Assembly (NCBI RefSeq): GCF_015840715.1
Contig: NZ_CP060397.1
Span: forward strand, 3,058,686-3,122,685
DNA: 64,000 bases
Reading direction: 5' to 3'
Source of the DNA: Synechococcus sp. CBW1004
Lineage (GTDB): Bacteria; Cyanobacteriota; Cyanobacteriia; PCC-6307; Cyanobiaceae
Shown: positions 8,282-17,034 of the stretch, one piece after another
How positions within the stretch are numbered: position 1 is the first letter of the stretch
Layout: every line of letters starts with the position of its first letter
Translations under genes and position numbers: made by a program
Notes under the pieces: generated by a model
What the model saw: only the letters and a program-made list of their open reading frames with translations
Database searches by the model: none
Told to the model about the DNA's origin: nothing

Positions 8282-8803
8282 TCAGGCGGCGAAGGGCTCC
8301 GGCGAGAAGGGCGGCGGCACTTCCAGCACCACCACCGGCACCGGCGAACGGACTGAGCAGCGCCGGGCCTGCTGCACCAGCGAGGCCGTGCCCGCACCAC
8401 CGGGGAAGGCGATCACCAGCACTGAGGCGCTGAACGCTGGGGAGGTGTGGGCCTGGGCCTCGACCAAGGCCTGCTCGAGAAGGCGCCGATTGCGGATGGG
8501 GCCGGCGCAGCGGCCATACCGGCGCCACTCGGCATCGAGGGACTGAACGCGCCAGCCGAGCTGGTGGGCAGCGCGGCCGATGGCTTGATCGGCGCCACGG
8601 GCACCGCCATGGAGCAGCAGATGCACAGCACGGCCACCGCTGCGCTGGAGCAGGGCGGAGGCGATGCGCTCCTGAGGCCATGAGAGATCACGACCACCGC
8701 CGGCGACGATGACGACCGAGCGATGGGCCAACGCCGGCGGCGGCAGGAGGCCAGGAAGAGGCAATGCAGCGGCCTGGGCCACTGCAGCAGAGGACAAGCT
8801 CAT
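8282..8803 (-). CDS. SLOG-fold protein (DUF2493 / YspA-like)
   Basis: A 173-residue Rossmann-like protein. SVVIVAGGGRDLSWPQ is the first strand and glycine loop, LLLHGGARGADQAIGRAAHQL is the SLOG nucleotide-binding GGARGAD signature, and VLVIAFPGGAGTASLVQQAR is the late PGGxGT loop. SLOG proteins bind nucleotide or nucleotide-derived ligands and are common in phage and conflict loci as sensors or nucleosidases. It heads the SLOG-Gp157-helicase operon. The substrate cannot be predicted from sequence. Confidence 0.75.
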   Translation of the reverse strand: MSLSSAAVAQAAALPLPGLLPPPALAHRSVVIVAGGGRDLSWPQERIASALLQRSGGRAVHLLLHGGARGADQAIGRAAHQLGWRVQSLDAEWRRYGRCAGPIRNRRLLEQALVEAQAHTSPAFSASVLVIAFPGGAGTASLVQQARRCSVRSPVPVVVLEVPPPFSPEPFAA

Positions 8804-8888
8804 GGGCTACAGAGCAAACGAACGGGGCAAGTTTTCCGAGGATTTCGTTGCCGCAGGCGATGGGCTCGGGGCCTTTGGCGCAGTCTTT

Positions 8889-8897
8889 ATTCTACCA
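8889..8897 (-). promoter_or_regulatory. Possible extended -10 promoter of the SLOG-Gp157 operon
   Basis: On the minus strand this reads TGGTAGAAT, a TGn extension with TAGAAT as -10 box, about 85 bases before the SLOG start codon. No -35 box is evident, which an extended -10 could excuse. Confidence 0.35.
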
Positions 8898-9317
8898 GTA
8901 CAAACGCACTGAGCGGTGAGCAGAAGAGCTGCAGGGCAGTGGATCTGGGCAGAGCAAGGCCATGCACTGACGGATCGGAAAGCTGATAAGCAGACCCGCC
9001 AGATTCAGCGCTGAACAACCAGCTGGCCGCGCAGCCGCGCGGGAAACTTGCTGCCTCCCGCTATGACGCGAGCGAAGGCCCGGCCAACGCAGCCGCGGGA
9101 GAGCAGCCATGCCCACCAACCCATACCGGCCCTGGTGCGGAGGGCGGCGGCGGCTGGCCGATGCACGCCACGGCGCAGCCGTGGCACGCTGAAGGACGGC
9201 CGCTGACGACCGGAGCCTTGGGGAGCTTGCTCAGCCCCGCGGCGAGGACCGTTCAAGTGGTTTCGCGCCCTCTCGACGCCCGTGTCTGTGGGCCGCTTCG
9301 GGCGAACCTTGAATCCG

Positions 9318-9365
9318 CCTCGCCTTATTCAAGGAAGCGGCCGTTCCTCTGAATAAGGCGAGGCC
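9318..9365. repeat. Long near-perfect palindrome (hairpin)
   Basis: GCCTCGCCTTATTCA at 9318-9332 is repeated exactly in inverted form at 9351-9365. Inside, AGGAA (9333-9337) pairs with TTCCT (9345-9349) around GCGGCCG. The result is a stem of about 20 pairs with one bulged C and a 7-base loop. There is no T-run on either side, so it is not a standard terminator. It lies 182 bases from the tRNA-Gly fragment. Confidence 0.8.
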
Positions 9366-9546
9366 TTGCACTTGTGTCTCGCATATCCCGCCACCGTCTC
9401 GCGCGCCTGCGGCGCGACGGATGTGTTCCCGGGGAGCCCCCGGCCCTGGCCGGCTGCAGGCGGCAAAACATCTCACCAAACATCTCACATGCGGCTTTTT
9501 TCTTGTTGAGAAGTTAGGTGCAGCAATGAGATTGGGCGATTTATGG

Positions 9547-9592
<46 letters not shown>

Positions 9593-9701
9593 TTCCTTCC
9601 ATCTTCGGCATTGCAGGGCTGGCCCGGTGTGGTCGCTGCATCCCACAGGTCAGCCACTGCTTTCATGGCAATGGGTGTGTCTCCGCCCGGGCGGATGACA
9701 T

Positions 9702-11333
9702 TCACGACATCACTTGCGGCCGTCTTGGAATCTCAATGATCACCTCGGCACCTCTGAGTTCGTCGTGGCGGCCGATGCGCAGGCAGCCGCCGTGGTTGAT
9801 GGCAGCGGTCTGAGCCAGGAACAGGCCGATCCCCATGCCGCTGGCCTTGGTGCTCCTGAGCAGTTCCCAGCTGGTGGTGCCCCTGTAGTCGTGGGGAAAG
9901 CCTGGGCCGCTGTCGGCAACCTGGATGACCACGTGATCGCTCCGGTCGTCCAGTCTGAGAAGCAGCTTCCTGCTGCAAGGGGGTTGTTGCTCCATGGCCT
10001 GGATGGCATTGCGTATCAGATTGACCACGGCACTCTGCAGCTGGGCTCCATCTCCCATCAGCGGACAGGGCTGGTGCAGGCCGTGGCAGATCAGTTGAAT
10101 CTGATTCTCCTGGAGAGCCTGTTGGAGATAGATCAGGCTGCTCTCGATGTTGATGGTCAGATCCAGCGGGGCTGGTTGTGTTTCCACATTGCGAAGCAGC
10201 ATGCGCACCCGCTCCATCGTGGCTGTGACCTGATCGCCATTGGCGGTGAGCTGGCTGAGCTGGTTGCGCAGGGCAGCCGGGATGGTCGCTTCCGGCAGCT
10301 GTCTGACACTCGCCTCCGCCAGTCGACAGTTCAGCAAAATGCAGGCCAGAGGCTGCTGGATTTCATGCACAACGGCGGAGGCCGTGAGACTGGTCTTCAG
10401 TTTCTGCTCCAGTTGGCTGCGTTGTTGTTGGGCGATCGCTGTCTCGCGCTGCTGGGCTTTGTTCAGTTTGGCCTCGACCAGTTTGCGATCGCTGATGTCA
10501 ATGATGTTCATGTGAAACCAGTCGGGCGTTGACCCGTTTCGGAGACCCTTGCCACCGGCCATCAGGGTGTGAACGATGCTGCCATCCTTTCGGATGAAGC
10601 GCTTTTCGATCTGATATCCGTGGATTTCGTTGCGCTGCATCCGAGTGAACAATGCCATCTCCTGCGCCAGGTCGTCTGGATGGGTCAGTTCCATCCAGGT
10701 GCGACTGAAGAGCTCCTCGCGCCCATAGCCAAGCAAGGAGATTGTCTTGTCATTGACGGCAACCCAGCGTTGCTCGATGTCGGTGATGGCGGTGCCGACC
10801 AGCGGGAGATTGAAGAAGCTGCGGTAACGGGCTTCGCTCGCTTCCAGGTCGGCTTTGGTCTGGCTCAGAATCAGCATCTGCTGCTGCAACTGGTTGGCAC
10901 GTTCGCGTTCGGCGGCCGCAAAGATTTCGATCAGACTGCGACTGATCGCCAGGAACAGCAGCAGGTAAACCGGCAGAAAGAACCAGGCCTGGCTCAGGTC
11001 AGGGCGCGCGCGGCGGAGCGCGCTGCTCGCTTCGATGAGCTGGGGATCAAAGTCCTGCCAGTGACGTGCGGCCAGCACCCCGATTTGTATGGCGAGGATC
11101 CATTGGAGACCCTTCAGGCCCTGGATGCTGTGATGACGACTGATGGTGGCCACCTCAAGGAAGGCCCACATCGCCAGAGAGCCCAGCAGAAGGGCAAGCA
11201 GAAAATACTGGGTGGGATAGAGGTGGTTGGCGGCCAGCACCTCATAGACCGCGCTGATCAGAATGATCAGGGTTGAGAGCAGCCCTGCGGTCTGCAGGGG
11301 GATCGCCACCGCCCGACGCTCTTTGCTCCCCAT
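9702..11333 (-). CDS. Membrane PAS sensor histidine kinase
   Basis: A 543-residue kinase from the ATG at 11333. N-terminal hydrophobic segments (LLSTLIILISAVYEV, YFLLALLLGSLAMWAF, WILAIQIGVLA, FFLPVYLLLFLAI) anchor it in the membrane. A PAS domain follows (ARYRSFFNLPLVG...WVAVNDKTISLLGYGREEL) with its PAC motif. The kinase core has the H box AVVHEIQQPLACILLN, the N box NLIRNAIQAM, and the G boxes DSGPGF and GMGIGLFLAQ. It starts 20 bases after the stop of the DctP-like gene on the same strand, so the binding protein is probably its periplasmic ligand sensor. No response regulator lies alongside. Insertion of the ISAs1 element in the upstream gene may reduce its expression. Confidence 0.9.
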   Translation of the reverse strand: MGSKERRAVAIPLQTAGLLSTLIILISAVYEVLAANHLYPTQYFLLALLLGSLAMWAFLEVATISRHHSIQGLKGLQWILAIQIGVLAARHWQDFDPQLIEASSALRRARPDLSQAWFFLPVYLLLFLAISRSLIEIFAAAERERANQLQQQMLILSQTKADLEASEARYRSFFNLPLVGTAITDIEQRWVAVNDKTISLLGYGREELFSRTWMELTHPDDLAQEMALFTRMQRNEIHGYQIEKRFIRKDGSIVHTLMAGGKGLRNGSTPDWFHMNIIDISDRKLVEAKLNKAQQRETAIAQQQRSQLEQKLKTSLTASAVVHEIQQPLACILLNCRLAEASVRQLPEATIPAALRNQLSQLTANGDQVTATMERVRMLLRNVETQPAPLDLTINIESSLIYLQQALQENQIQLICHGLHQPCPLMGDGAQLQSAVVNLIRNAIQAMEQQPPCSRKLLLRLDDRSDHVVIQVADSGPGFPHDYRGTTSWELLRSTKASGMGIGLFLAQTAAINHGGCLRIGRHDELRGAEVIIEIPRRPQVMS

Positions 11334-11640
11334 GGGACTGGGACGGGCGCGTTTCACGGGTGGCCCGGCTCCTGGCCTGAGAAATCGGTGATCGGCGCCA
11401 CCTTCTGGTCCCATTCACGCCGGCAGCCTGGATGCTGCTGTTCGCAGCGCTCGGACCACTGGGGCAGCACGACCTGTCTGGAGAGCTGCTGGAGCAGCTG
11501 CACATCCTGATGGCTCGGCTGAACAAGCGTCAGCCGCTGAGGCGGCAGGATCCGGCAGTCTTCTCCGGTGATGCAGGCCTCCGACTCCCGCTGCAGAGTC
11601 TGGGAATAGGTCCAGAGCTTCTCGCTGAAGGCCTGGAAGG

Positions 11641-12882
11641 CAGGGCTGATTCAAAGTCTCAGCCAGTACCGGGCTGGGGTCGCCGCTGCACCATTGCCAG
11701 CAGCGCCGTCATGTCGTGCATCACCGCCTGGATGCCAGCCCGGATCGACCGGAAGCCAGTCAGACGCAGCAGGTTCAAGGCGGCGGTGCGCAGCGTGGCC
11801 ATTACCCCAGCACCATTGCCCCGGTAGCGGTGGGCGTCCTCATCGAGCTGGGTGTCACGGATCCAGTGCCAGCCCTCAATGCTCCAGCGGTCGCGCACCA
11901 GTTGCAGCAGGGCTTCTGGCGTGGTGCGGAGGCTCGTCAGAAACAGATGGGTGGCTTGAAATGGCTTGCCGTCACGGGTGCCGCTGGCCGCGACTTCCAC
12001 GATCCAGCTGGTGCCGATCCAGGCCTCGCTGATGTGCTCTGGAGCCGCTTTGGCGCGCAGCCTCCAGGTGATGTCGCGGCCGTGGCCAACCTCGTGAACG
12101 TCCGCCACGAAAGGGATGTGCCGCTTTCCCTGGAACTGAGATCGGATCTGACGATGCAACGTCTTCTGATTCGCTTTCACTGTCAGGAGGAAGTCGGCCC
12201 CCTGCTCCTGGAGTTGCCGAAAAACGGACGCTGGGTATGGAGCGCGTCAGCCTGGATCAGCACGCCCTCGAGATCCAGCTCGCCGAGCAGTTGGCGCAGC
12301 ACCGCCCGCTCGTGGTTTTCGCCGGTGGCGTAGCAAGCCTGGCTGATCGCCACGCCCAGGGCGGCTGAATACAGCGTGACCTGAGCAATGAACGCGGAGC
12401 CCCCGCCGGCCGTGGGCTCTATCGAACCCCTCAGGGTTTTGCCGTCACACACCAGCTGATCGAGATCTGCTGCGCCACCTGGGATTTGAGCGATCGTCCA
12501 GTCACGGATCGCGCCGCACAGGGCTGGCACGTCGACTTGCTGGAAGAAGTAGCGGAACGAGGAATCAGATGGCGGCCGCCGCAGCTCCACGCCCAGCGCC
12601 TCGGTGAGCACGGCGTGGTGCCGGATGGCAAACCGCTCCAGATCCCGCAAGCTCTGGCAGCCACTCAGGATCCCGAGCACGGCCACCAGCAGCAGGTACC
12701 AGGCTGGAAACCGAATCCCGCGCCGCCTCCGCGCTTCGGGGATCGACCTCAGATAGCTGATCAGGTCGAGATCGGTTGCGGCGGAAGCGCTTTCCTGCAC
12801 AAAGAGAAGGCGATTCCGCCGACCTCAACCCATGCTGACAGCCCCGGCAAGAGAGACTGGGACAGACTTTGAATCAGCCCTG
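11641..12882 (-). mobile_element. ISAs1-family insertion sequence, 1242 bp, with 10-bp target duplication
   Basis: Both ends begin CAGGGCTGATTCAAAGTCT when read inward (11641 rightwards; 12882 leftwards). The flanking decamer GCCTGGAAGG is present at 11631-11640 and again at 12883-12892, giving a 10-base target duplication. Those two values and the transposase type point to ISAs1. The element lies in the DctP-like gene with the transposase in the same orientation. The duplication is perfect and the ends are well kept, so the insertion is recent. Confidence 0.92.
11659..12800 (-). pseudogene. ISAs1-family transposase, frameshifted
   Basis: The first frame (12800-12183) has the N-terminal domain (IPEARRRRGIRFPAWYLLLV) and the DGKTLRGS motif of ISAs1 transposases, ending soon after ADALHTQRPFF. 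The second (12180-11659) continues LLTVKANQKTLHRQI through RDRWSIEGWHWIRDTQLDED to the normal C-terminus. The switch is in a run of five A (12220-12224); one more base would join the frames as PFFRQLQEQGADF. The transposase is therefore inactive as read, or the run was miscounted in sequencing. Confidence 0.88.
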
Positions 12883-13864
12883 GCCTGGAAGGCGTCGCCC
12901 AGTCGTTGTTGCTCATCGGCGGAAAGGGAGTGCCATCGCTTCAGGGACATCGCATAGCCATTGAATCCGAACTGAAAAGCCAGCGGGTAGTAGTACTGAC
13001 TGAATCGAGTCCAGCCCGCATAGCTTGCCGAGGCAGCGCTGGTCACGGCACAGTCCACGATGCCCTGCGCCAGGGCGGCCTGCGTGTCCTCGAAGGAAAG
13101 AATGGCCGGAATGCCCCCCACGGCATTGATCAGCTGCGCCAGCCCTGGGCTGGCCACCCGCACCTTGCGTCCCTGGATGTCGGTGAGCCTGCGGATCGAT
13201 TCACGGCAGACCATCACCTGTGGACCGAAGCTCCAGATACCCAGCAGCTTGGCTCCGAAGGCCTGCTGCAGGTGGCGATCCACCGTGGGGCTGTAGGCAC
13301 GGACCACCTGCCTGGCTTTGTTGAAATCGGGGATCCTTCCGGGAAGGTCGATTCTCTCGAGGCTGGCTTCCTTGGCGATGTTCTGCATGAATCGCAAGGA
13401 GGCGATGTCGATGCGTCCATCCCGCAGGGCATCCAGTTGATGGGTGTCCTTGAGCCCGAACGTATCGGTTGTCACATAGGTGATCTTCAGCGGTAATCCC
13501 GTGGTCGCCGCGAGATTCCGGAAGAAGGGTTCTTCCTGATCGCGTTGCAGCAGTCCGACGGTGCGGGGCTGTCCGATCACCAGCAGCGGAATCGCGGCGA
13601 ACTGACGCCAGGCCACGGCAAAGGCCGTGATCAGGCCCGCGATCAGCACCAGGCGTGCGAGAACCTGGTGTCGTGGGGACAGCGCGGAGCGGTCGCCAGC
13701 GGCGACGGACGGCTCTTTCCGCGGGTTCGGGTCACTGCTGGACACCGGTTGCTCCCCCGGCTGGCTGACGCCAGTCTGTCCTGATCCGCGACAGGCTTCC
13801 GCGCCTCCCCCTGGCAAGGCCCCGGATCTGCCGGCACAGTGGCGTAGAAAGTCCGTCTCAGGAG

Positions 13865-14110
13865 ATGGCCGGGATCAACCACTGGAGCATCACCCTCGCT
13901 GGCGGACGAACCCGGCGTCCGCGCTGGTTGACGGTGAACGGGCATTTCAGCTCCAACCCGGCCCTTGCCCTTCGCCTGGTCAGCCCGGAGGTGGCGGCGC
14001 GGCGTGTGCAGACCTACATGAAGCTGCGCGGCTGGCCGACGGAGGCCATGGAACGCTTCGTGCTGGTTCCCTCCCCACCCCTCGAGGGTGCGCCAGAGGT
14101 CGCGGCCTGA
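13865..14110 (+). CDS. Small conserved cyanobacterial protein of unknown function
   Basis: This 81-residue protein has a regular composition (INHWSITLAGGR, VSPEVAARRVQTYMKLRGW) unlike random frames in this GC-rich DNA. It is followed by a convincing terminator. No domain is recognised; the acidic/basic balance suggests a soluble protein. Its start lies 120 bases from the divergent DctP-like gene. Confidence 0.5.
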   Translation: MAGINHWSITLAGGRTRRPRWLTVNGHFSSNPALALRLVSPEVAARRVQTYMKLRGWPTEAMERFVLVPSPPLEGAPEVAA

Positions 14111-14165
14111 GATCCCGCTGCGGAATACATGACCTGATGGCACGTCGCGCATGGCACATCGCAGT

Positions 14166-14218
14166 GCCCTGAGGCTGAGGACTGCATCGCGCACACTCCT
14201 CAGGGCTCGCCGTTTTTT
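14166..14218 (+). terminator. Rho-independent terminator of the small gene
   Basis: GCCCTGAGG (14166-14174) pairs with CCTCAGGGC (14198-14206), with a six-T run at 14213-14218. It follows the gene ending at 14110. Confidence 0.7.
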
Positions 14219-14348
14219 GATGTGTGGCCATCACGGATCCGCATCTCCCTCCGGCTGGCCGTGACGTCGTCTCCGGGCTGGGGTGGGGGCCGGCATCCGC
14301 GGTTGAGAGCCAGTGACTGGGAAGCGCTTCGCTGGCACTGACTTCATG
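14219..14348. other. Spacer between two facing terminators
   Basis: Together with the terminators this makes a 305-base gene-free gap between the small plus-strand gene and psbA on the minus strand. No gene or RNA is seen in it. Confidence 0.5.
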
Positions 14349-14373
14349 AAAAAGCCCCCTCCGAGGAGGGGGC
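14349..14373 (-). terminator. psbA terminator
   Basis: On the minus strand GCCCCCTC and GAGGGGGC form a tight stem, followed by TTTTT, 43 bases beyond the psbA stop codon. Confidence 0.8.
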
Positions 14374-14415
14374 CCGAGCTCAACAGAGCGTTGAGGGTTG
14401 GAAAAATCCCGAGGA

Positions 14416-15495
14416 TCAGCCGATGACCGGAGCGGTCAGCGCCACAGGCGTGGCCTCAGCAGCAGCCAGGTCGAGCGGGAAGTTGTGAGCGTTGCGCTCG
14501 TGCATCACTTCCATGCCCAGACCAGCGCGGTTCAGGATGTCCGCCCAGGTGTTCAGCACACGACCCTGCGAATCAAGGATCGACTGGTTGAAGTTGAAGC
14601 CGTTCAGGTTGAAGGCCATCGTGCTCACGCCCAGGGCAGTGAACCAGATGCCGATCACAGGCCAGGCAGCCAGGAAGAAGTGCAGGCTGCGGCTGTTGTT
14701 GAACGAGGCGTATTGGAAGATCAGGCGACCGAAGTAACCGTGGGCAGCCACGATGTTGTAGGTCTCTTCCTCCTGGCCGAACTTGTAACCGTAGTTCTGG
14801 GACTCAGACTCGGTGGTTTCACGCACCAGGCTGGAGGTCACCAGCGAACCGTGCATGGCGGAGAACAGGCTGCCGCCGAACACACCGGCCACACCCAGCA
14901 TGTGGAAGGGGTGCATCAGGATGTTGTGCTCAGCCTGGAACACCAGCATGTAGTTGAAGGTGCCGCTGATGCCGAGGGGCATGCCGTCGGAGAAGGAGCC
15001 CTGACCGAAGGGATACACCAGGAACACAGCCGAAGCAGCGGCCACAGGGGCGCTGTAGGCAACGCAGATCCAGGGGCGCATGCCCAGGCGGTAGGAGAGT
15101 TCCCACTCACGACCCATGTAGGCGTAGACGCCGATCAGGAAGTGGAACACCACCAGCTGGTAAGGACCGCCGTTGTACAGCCACTCGTCGAGGCTGGCGG
15201 CTTCCCAGATGGGATAGAAGTGCAGGCCGATGGCGTTGCTCGAAGGAACAACGGCGCCGGAGATGATGTTGTTGCCGTACATCAGCGAGCCGGCAACGGG
15301 CTCACGGATGCCATCGATGTCCACAGGGGGAGCAGCGATGAAGGCGATCACGAAGCAGATGGTGGCGGCCAGCAGGCAGGGGATCATCAGCACGCCGAAC
15401 CAGCCCACGTAAAGGCGGTTGTTGGTGGAGGTGACCCACTCGCAGAACTGCTGCCAACCGGAAGCGCCGGAGCGCTGCTGGAGAGTGGCGGTCAT
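14416..15495 (-). CDS. psbA: Photosystem II reaction-centre protein D1, Glu130 (D1:2) form
   Basis: D1 is the core PSII subunit that carries P680, the Mn cluster ligands and the QB site in the thylakoid membrane. All 359 residues are present. Landmarks are [28 protein letters not shown], the QB region [13 protein letters not shown], and LDLA followed by the 15-residue extension removed by CtpA. Residue 130 is glutamate (in [11 protein letters not shown]), the mark of the high-light D1:2 isoform; D1:1 has glutamine. Other psbA copies would be elsewhere in the genome. It is transcribed alone from its own promoter and has a strong terminator. Confidence 0.98.
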   Translation of the reverse strand: MTATLQQRSGASGWQQFCEWVTSTNNRLYVGWFGVLMIPCLLAATICFVIAFIAAPPVDIDGIREPVAGSLMYGNNIISGAVVPSSNAIGLHFYPIWEAASLDEWLYNGGPYQLVVFHFLIGVYAYMGREWELSYRLGMRPWICVAYSAPVAAASAVFLVYPFGQGSFSDGMPLGISGTFNYMLVFQAEHNILMHPFHMLGVAGVFGGSLFSAMHGSLVTSSLVRETTESESQNYGYKFGQEEETYNIVAAHGYFGRLIFQYASFNNSRSLHFFLAAWPVIGIWFTALGVSTMAFNLNGFNFNQSILDSQGRVLNTWADILNRAGLGMEVMHERNAHNFPLDLAAAEATPVALTAPVIG

Positions 15496-15570
15496 GAGAA
15501 CGGTTGAGGTGGTGCCCCGGTGCCGGCGACAGGACAGACCTGAACGCAGACAGAGAGACGGGAATGAAGG

Positions 15571-15586
15571 GGCGGGTTCCCGCCCG
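15571..15586 (-). promoter_or_regulatory. Stem-loop at the start of the psbA leader
   Basis: GGCGGG-TTC-CCGCC (within GGGCGGGAACCCGCCC on the minus strand) forms a short GC hairpin at the predicted 5' end of the mRNA, just after the -10 box. A 5' hairpin could protect the transcript from RNase E. Confidence 0.4.
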
Positions 15587-15592
15587 ACGGCA

Positions 15593-15621
15593 ATGTAACG
15601 GATCTTTGCGGCGTTTGTGAA
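15593..15621 (-). promoter_or_regulatory. psbA promoter
   Basis: On the minus strand, TTCACA (-35, 15621-15616) is separated by 17 bases from TTACAT (-10, 15598-15593), about 98 bases before the psbA start codon. The -10 lies inside GTTACATT, a half-site of the light-response element HLR1 bound by RpaB in cyanobacteria; a second half-site at the usual spacing is not seen. Confidence 0.55.
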
Positions 15622-15901
15622 GGAGCCGTCATGAAGATTTCCTGAGCGGGGCGGGAGGCCCCGGATCCGCCTCTGGGCATGGGTGGCGGTGGACGCTTCC
15701 GGAGGCGTTCCGGCACGCCCTGGGGCATGGGCTCAGCGGCCTGACCCGGGGGGCCGTGGCCCGTGGCCCAGAACAGGTGGACCTGCGCCGTTGCCGACGC
15801 GCGGGTCGCCGCTCCCCTCGCTGGGGCCGCCGGGTCGGTCTGTGTCGCTGCGTTCGCCTGCCGAACCCGGGCGCGAAGCTGGTGGTGACCGCTGCATCGC
15901 C

Positions 15902-16936
15902 ATGGTCACGTCGGGATCCCTGTCCGTGCCCGATCGCGGGCGCTGCGGCGGCCTGGGGGCGGCGCGACGCTGCCGCACGGTCACCTGGAGTCCGAGCGTC
16001 ACGCTGGTGCCCAGCCGCGGCTGCTTCAACGCCTGCGGCTACTGCTCGTTCCGGCGGCCGCCCGACCCGGGCGATCCCCTGGCGGATGCCCTCAGCGATC
16101 ACGAGGCGAGGCAGGTGCTGAGGCAACGCCCCCAGGCCGCCGAGGTGCTGCTGCTCAGCGGTGAAGTGGCCCCGGGATCTCCCTGGCGCTCCGCCTGGTT
16201 CGCCCGCCTCCTGGCTCTCTCGCGCCTGGCGCTGGCTGTGGGACGCCTGCCCCACACCAACGCCGGACCGCTGTCGCTGCGCGAGATGGCGGCGCTCGGC
16301 CGCCTCAACCCTTCGATGGGTCTGATGCTCGAAGGGCTGGGCCCCGCCTACGACGCCCTGCACCGGCAGGCTCCCAGCAAGCGCCTCGCCACGCGGCTGG
16401 GCCAGCTCGAGCAGGCCGGGCGGCTCGGGATTCCGTTCACCACCGGCCTGCTGCTGGGGGTGGGCGAAACACACGCCGATCGGCGGCGGGCTCTGAAGCT
16501 GCTGGCGGAGTTGCAGCGCCGCTGGGGGCACCTCCAGGAGGTGATCCTGCAGCCCTGGCGGCCGCATGGCGAGAGGGCCCTGCTCCTCGATGATCGTCGC
16601 TGCGGCGAGCTGCTGGAGACGATCGTGGCCGCCCGTCGCATCCTGCCGGCTGAGGTGCATCTGCAGCTGCCCCCCAACCTCTGGCCCCTGGAGCGGCTGC
16701 CCCAGGCCCTGGAGGCCGGCATCGACGACCTCGGCGGCATCGATGTCCACGATGTGATCAACCCCGCCTACCCCCAGCCCGGCATCGAGCCACTGCAGTC
16801 GTTGCTGGAGCGCGCCGGCTGGCAGCTGCGGCCGCGCCTGTGTGTGCACCCGGGGTGGCAGGTGCGACTCCCCCCTGTGCTGCGGCGCCGCTGCGAGATC
16901 CTGGCCGAGCGTCTTCCGGCGTTGGGTCAGGCCTGA
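15902..16936 (+). CDS. cofG: FO synthase subunit 1 (radical SAM, CofG)
   Basis: This 344-residue radical SAM protein has the cluster motif CFNACGYCSF. The segments HTNAGPLSLREMAALGRLNPSM and IQ-type equivalents such as EVILQPWRPHGERALL match CofG, which with CofH makes 7,8-didemethyl-8-hydroxy-5-deazariboflavin. In cyanobacteria FO serves as antenna cofactor for photolyase or as F420 precursor. I use the ATG at 15902; the frame is open further upstream, but that part is Pro/Arg/Gly-rich and unlike a protein. The gap to psbA upstream (divergent) is about 400 bases. Confidence 0.85.
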   Translation: MVTSGSLSVPDRGRCGGLGAARRCRTVTWSPSVTLVPSRGCFNACGYCSFRRPPDPGDPLADALSDHEARQVLRQRPQAAEVLLLSGEVAPGSPWRSAWFARLLALSRLALAVGRLPHTNAGPLSLREMAALGRLNPSMGLMLEGLGPAYDALHRQAPSKRLATRLGQLEQAGRLGIPFTTGLLLGVGETHADRRRALKLLAELQRRWGHLQEVILQPWRPHGERALLLDDRRCGELLETIVAARRILPAEVHLQLPPNLWPLERLPQALEAGIDDLGGIDVHDVINPAYPQPGIEPLQSLLERAGWQLRPRLCVHPGWQVRLPPVLRRRCEILAERLPALGQA

Positions 16937-17034
16937 GACCTGGCGCCGCGATCCGTTCCGTGGGGCCGGAAGCCCGCCCCCTCAGGCGCCGGAGCATGGT
17001 TGTTAGCGTCCAGCCCGAATGCAAGCCACCGGCC

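Larger units (their letters stand above)
8804..9546. other. Gene-free island end with palindrome, no supported coding sequence
   Basis: About 740 bases lie between the SLOG operon and the tRNA-Gly fragment. All six frames are either short or rich in Arg/Pro/Gly with no recognisable protein. It holds the putative SLOG promoter, a long palindrome at 9318-9365 and little else. A minus frame through 9231-9641 is the usual spurious reading of a tRNA gene and its flanks. Confidence 0.6.
11354..13745 (-). pseudogene. DctP-like solute-binding protein gene split by an IS
   Basis: Translation starts at GTG 13745 behind a GGGGGAG ribosome site. After an N-terminal membrane anchor or signal (LARLVLIAGLITAFAVAW) it reads as a TRAP DctP-type binding protein: PRTVGLLQRDQEEPFFRNLA, GRKVRVASPGLAQLINAVGG, ILSFEDTQAALAQGIVDCAV. 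The reading breaks at GDAFQ, where the ISAs1 element enters (12882). It resumes beyond the element at 11640 with AFSEKLWTYSQTLQRESEAC and ends at 11354. Removing the element and one 10-base duplication restores one continuous frame. No DctQ/DctM permease genes are near, so it was probably a sensor subunit for the kinase downstream rather than a transporter part. Confidence 0.8.

Noticed and set aside
9318-9365. Integron attC site
   Set aside because: The hairpin lacks the RYYYAAC/GTTRRRY core sites at its ends and no integron integrase is present.
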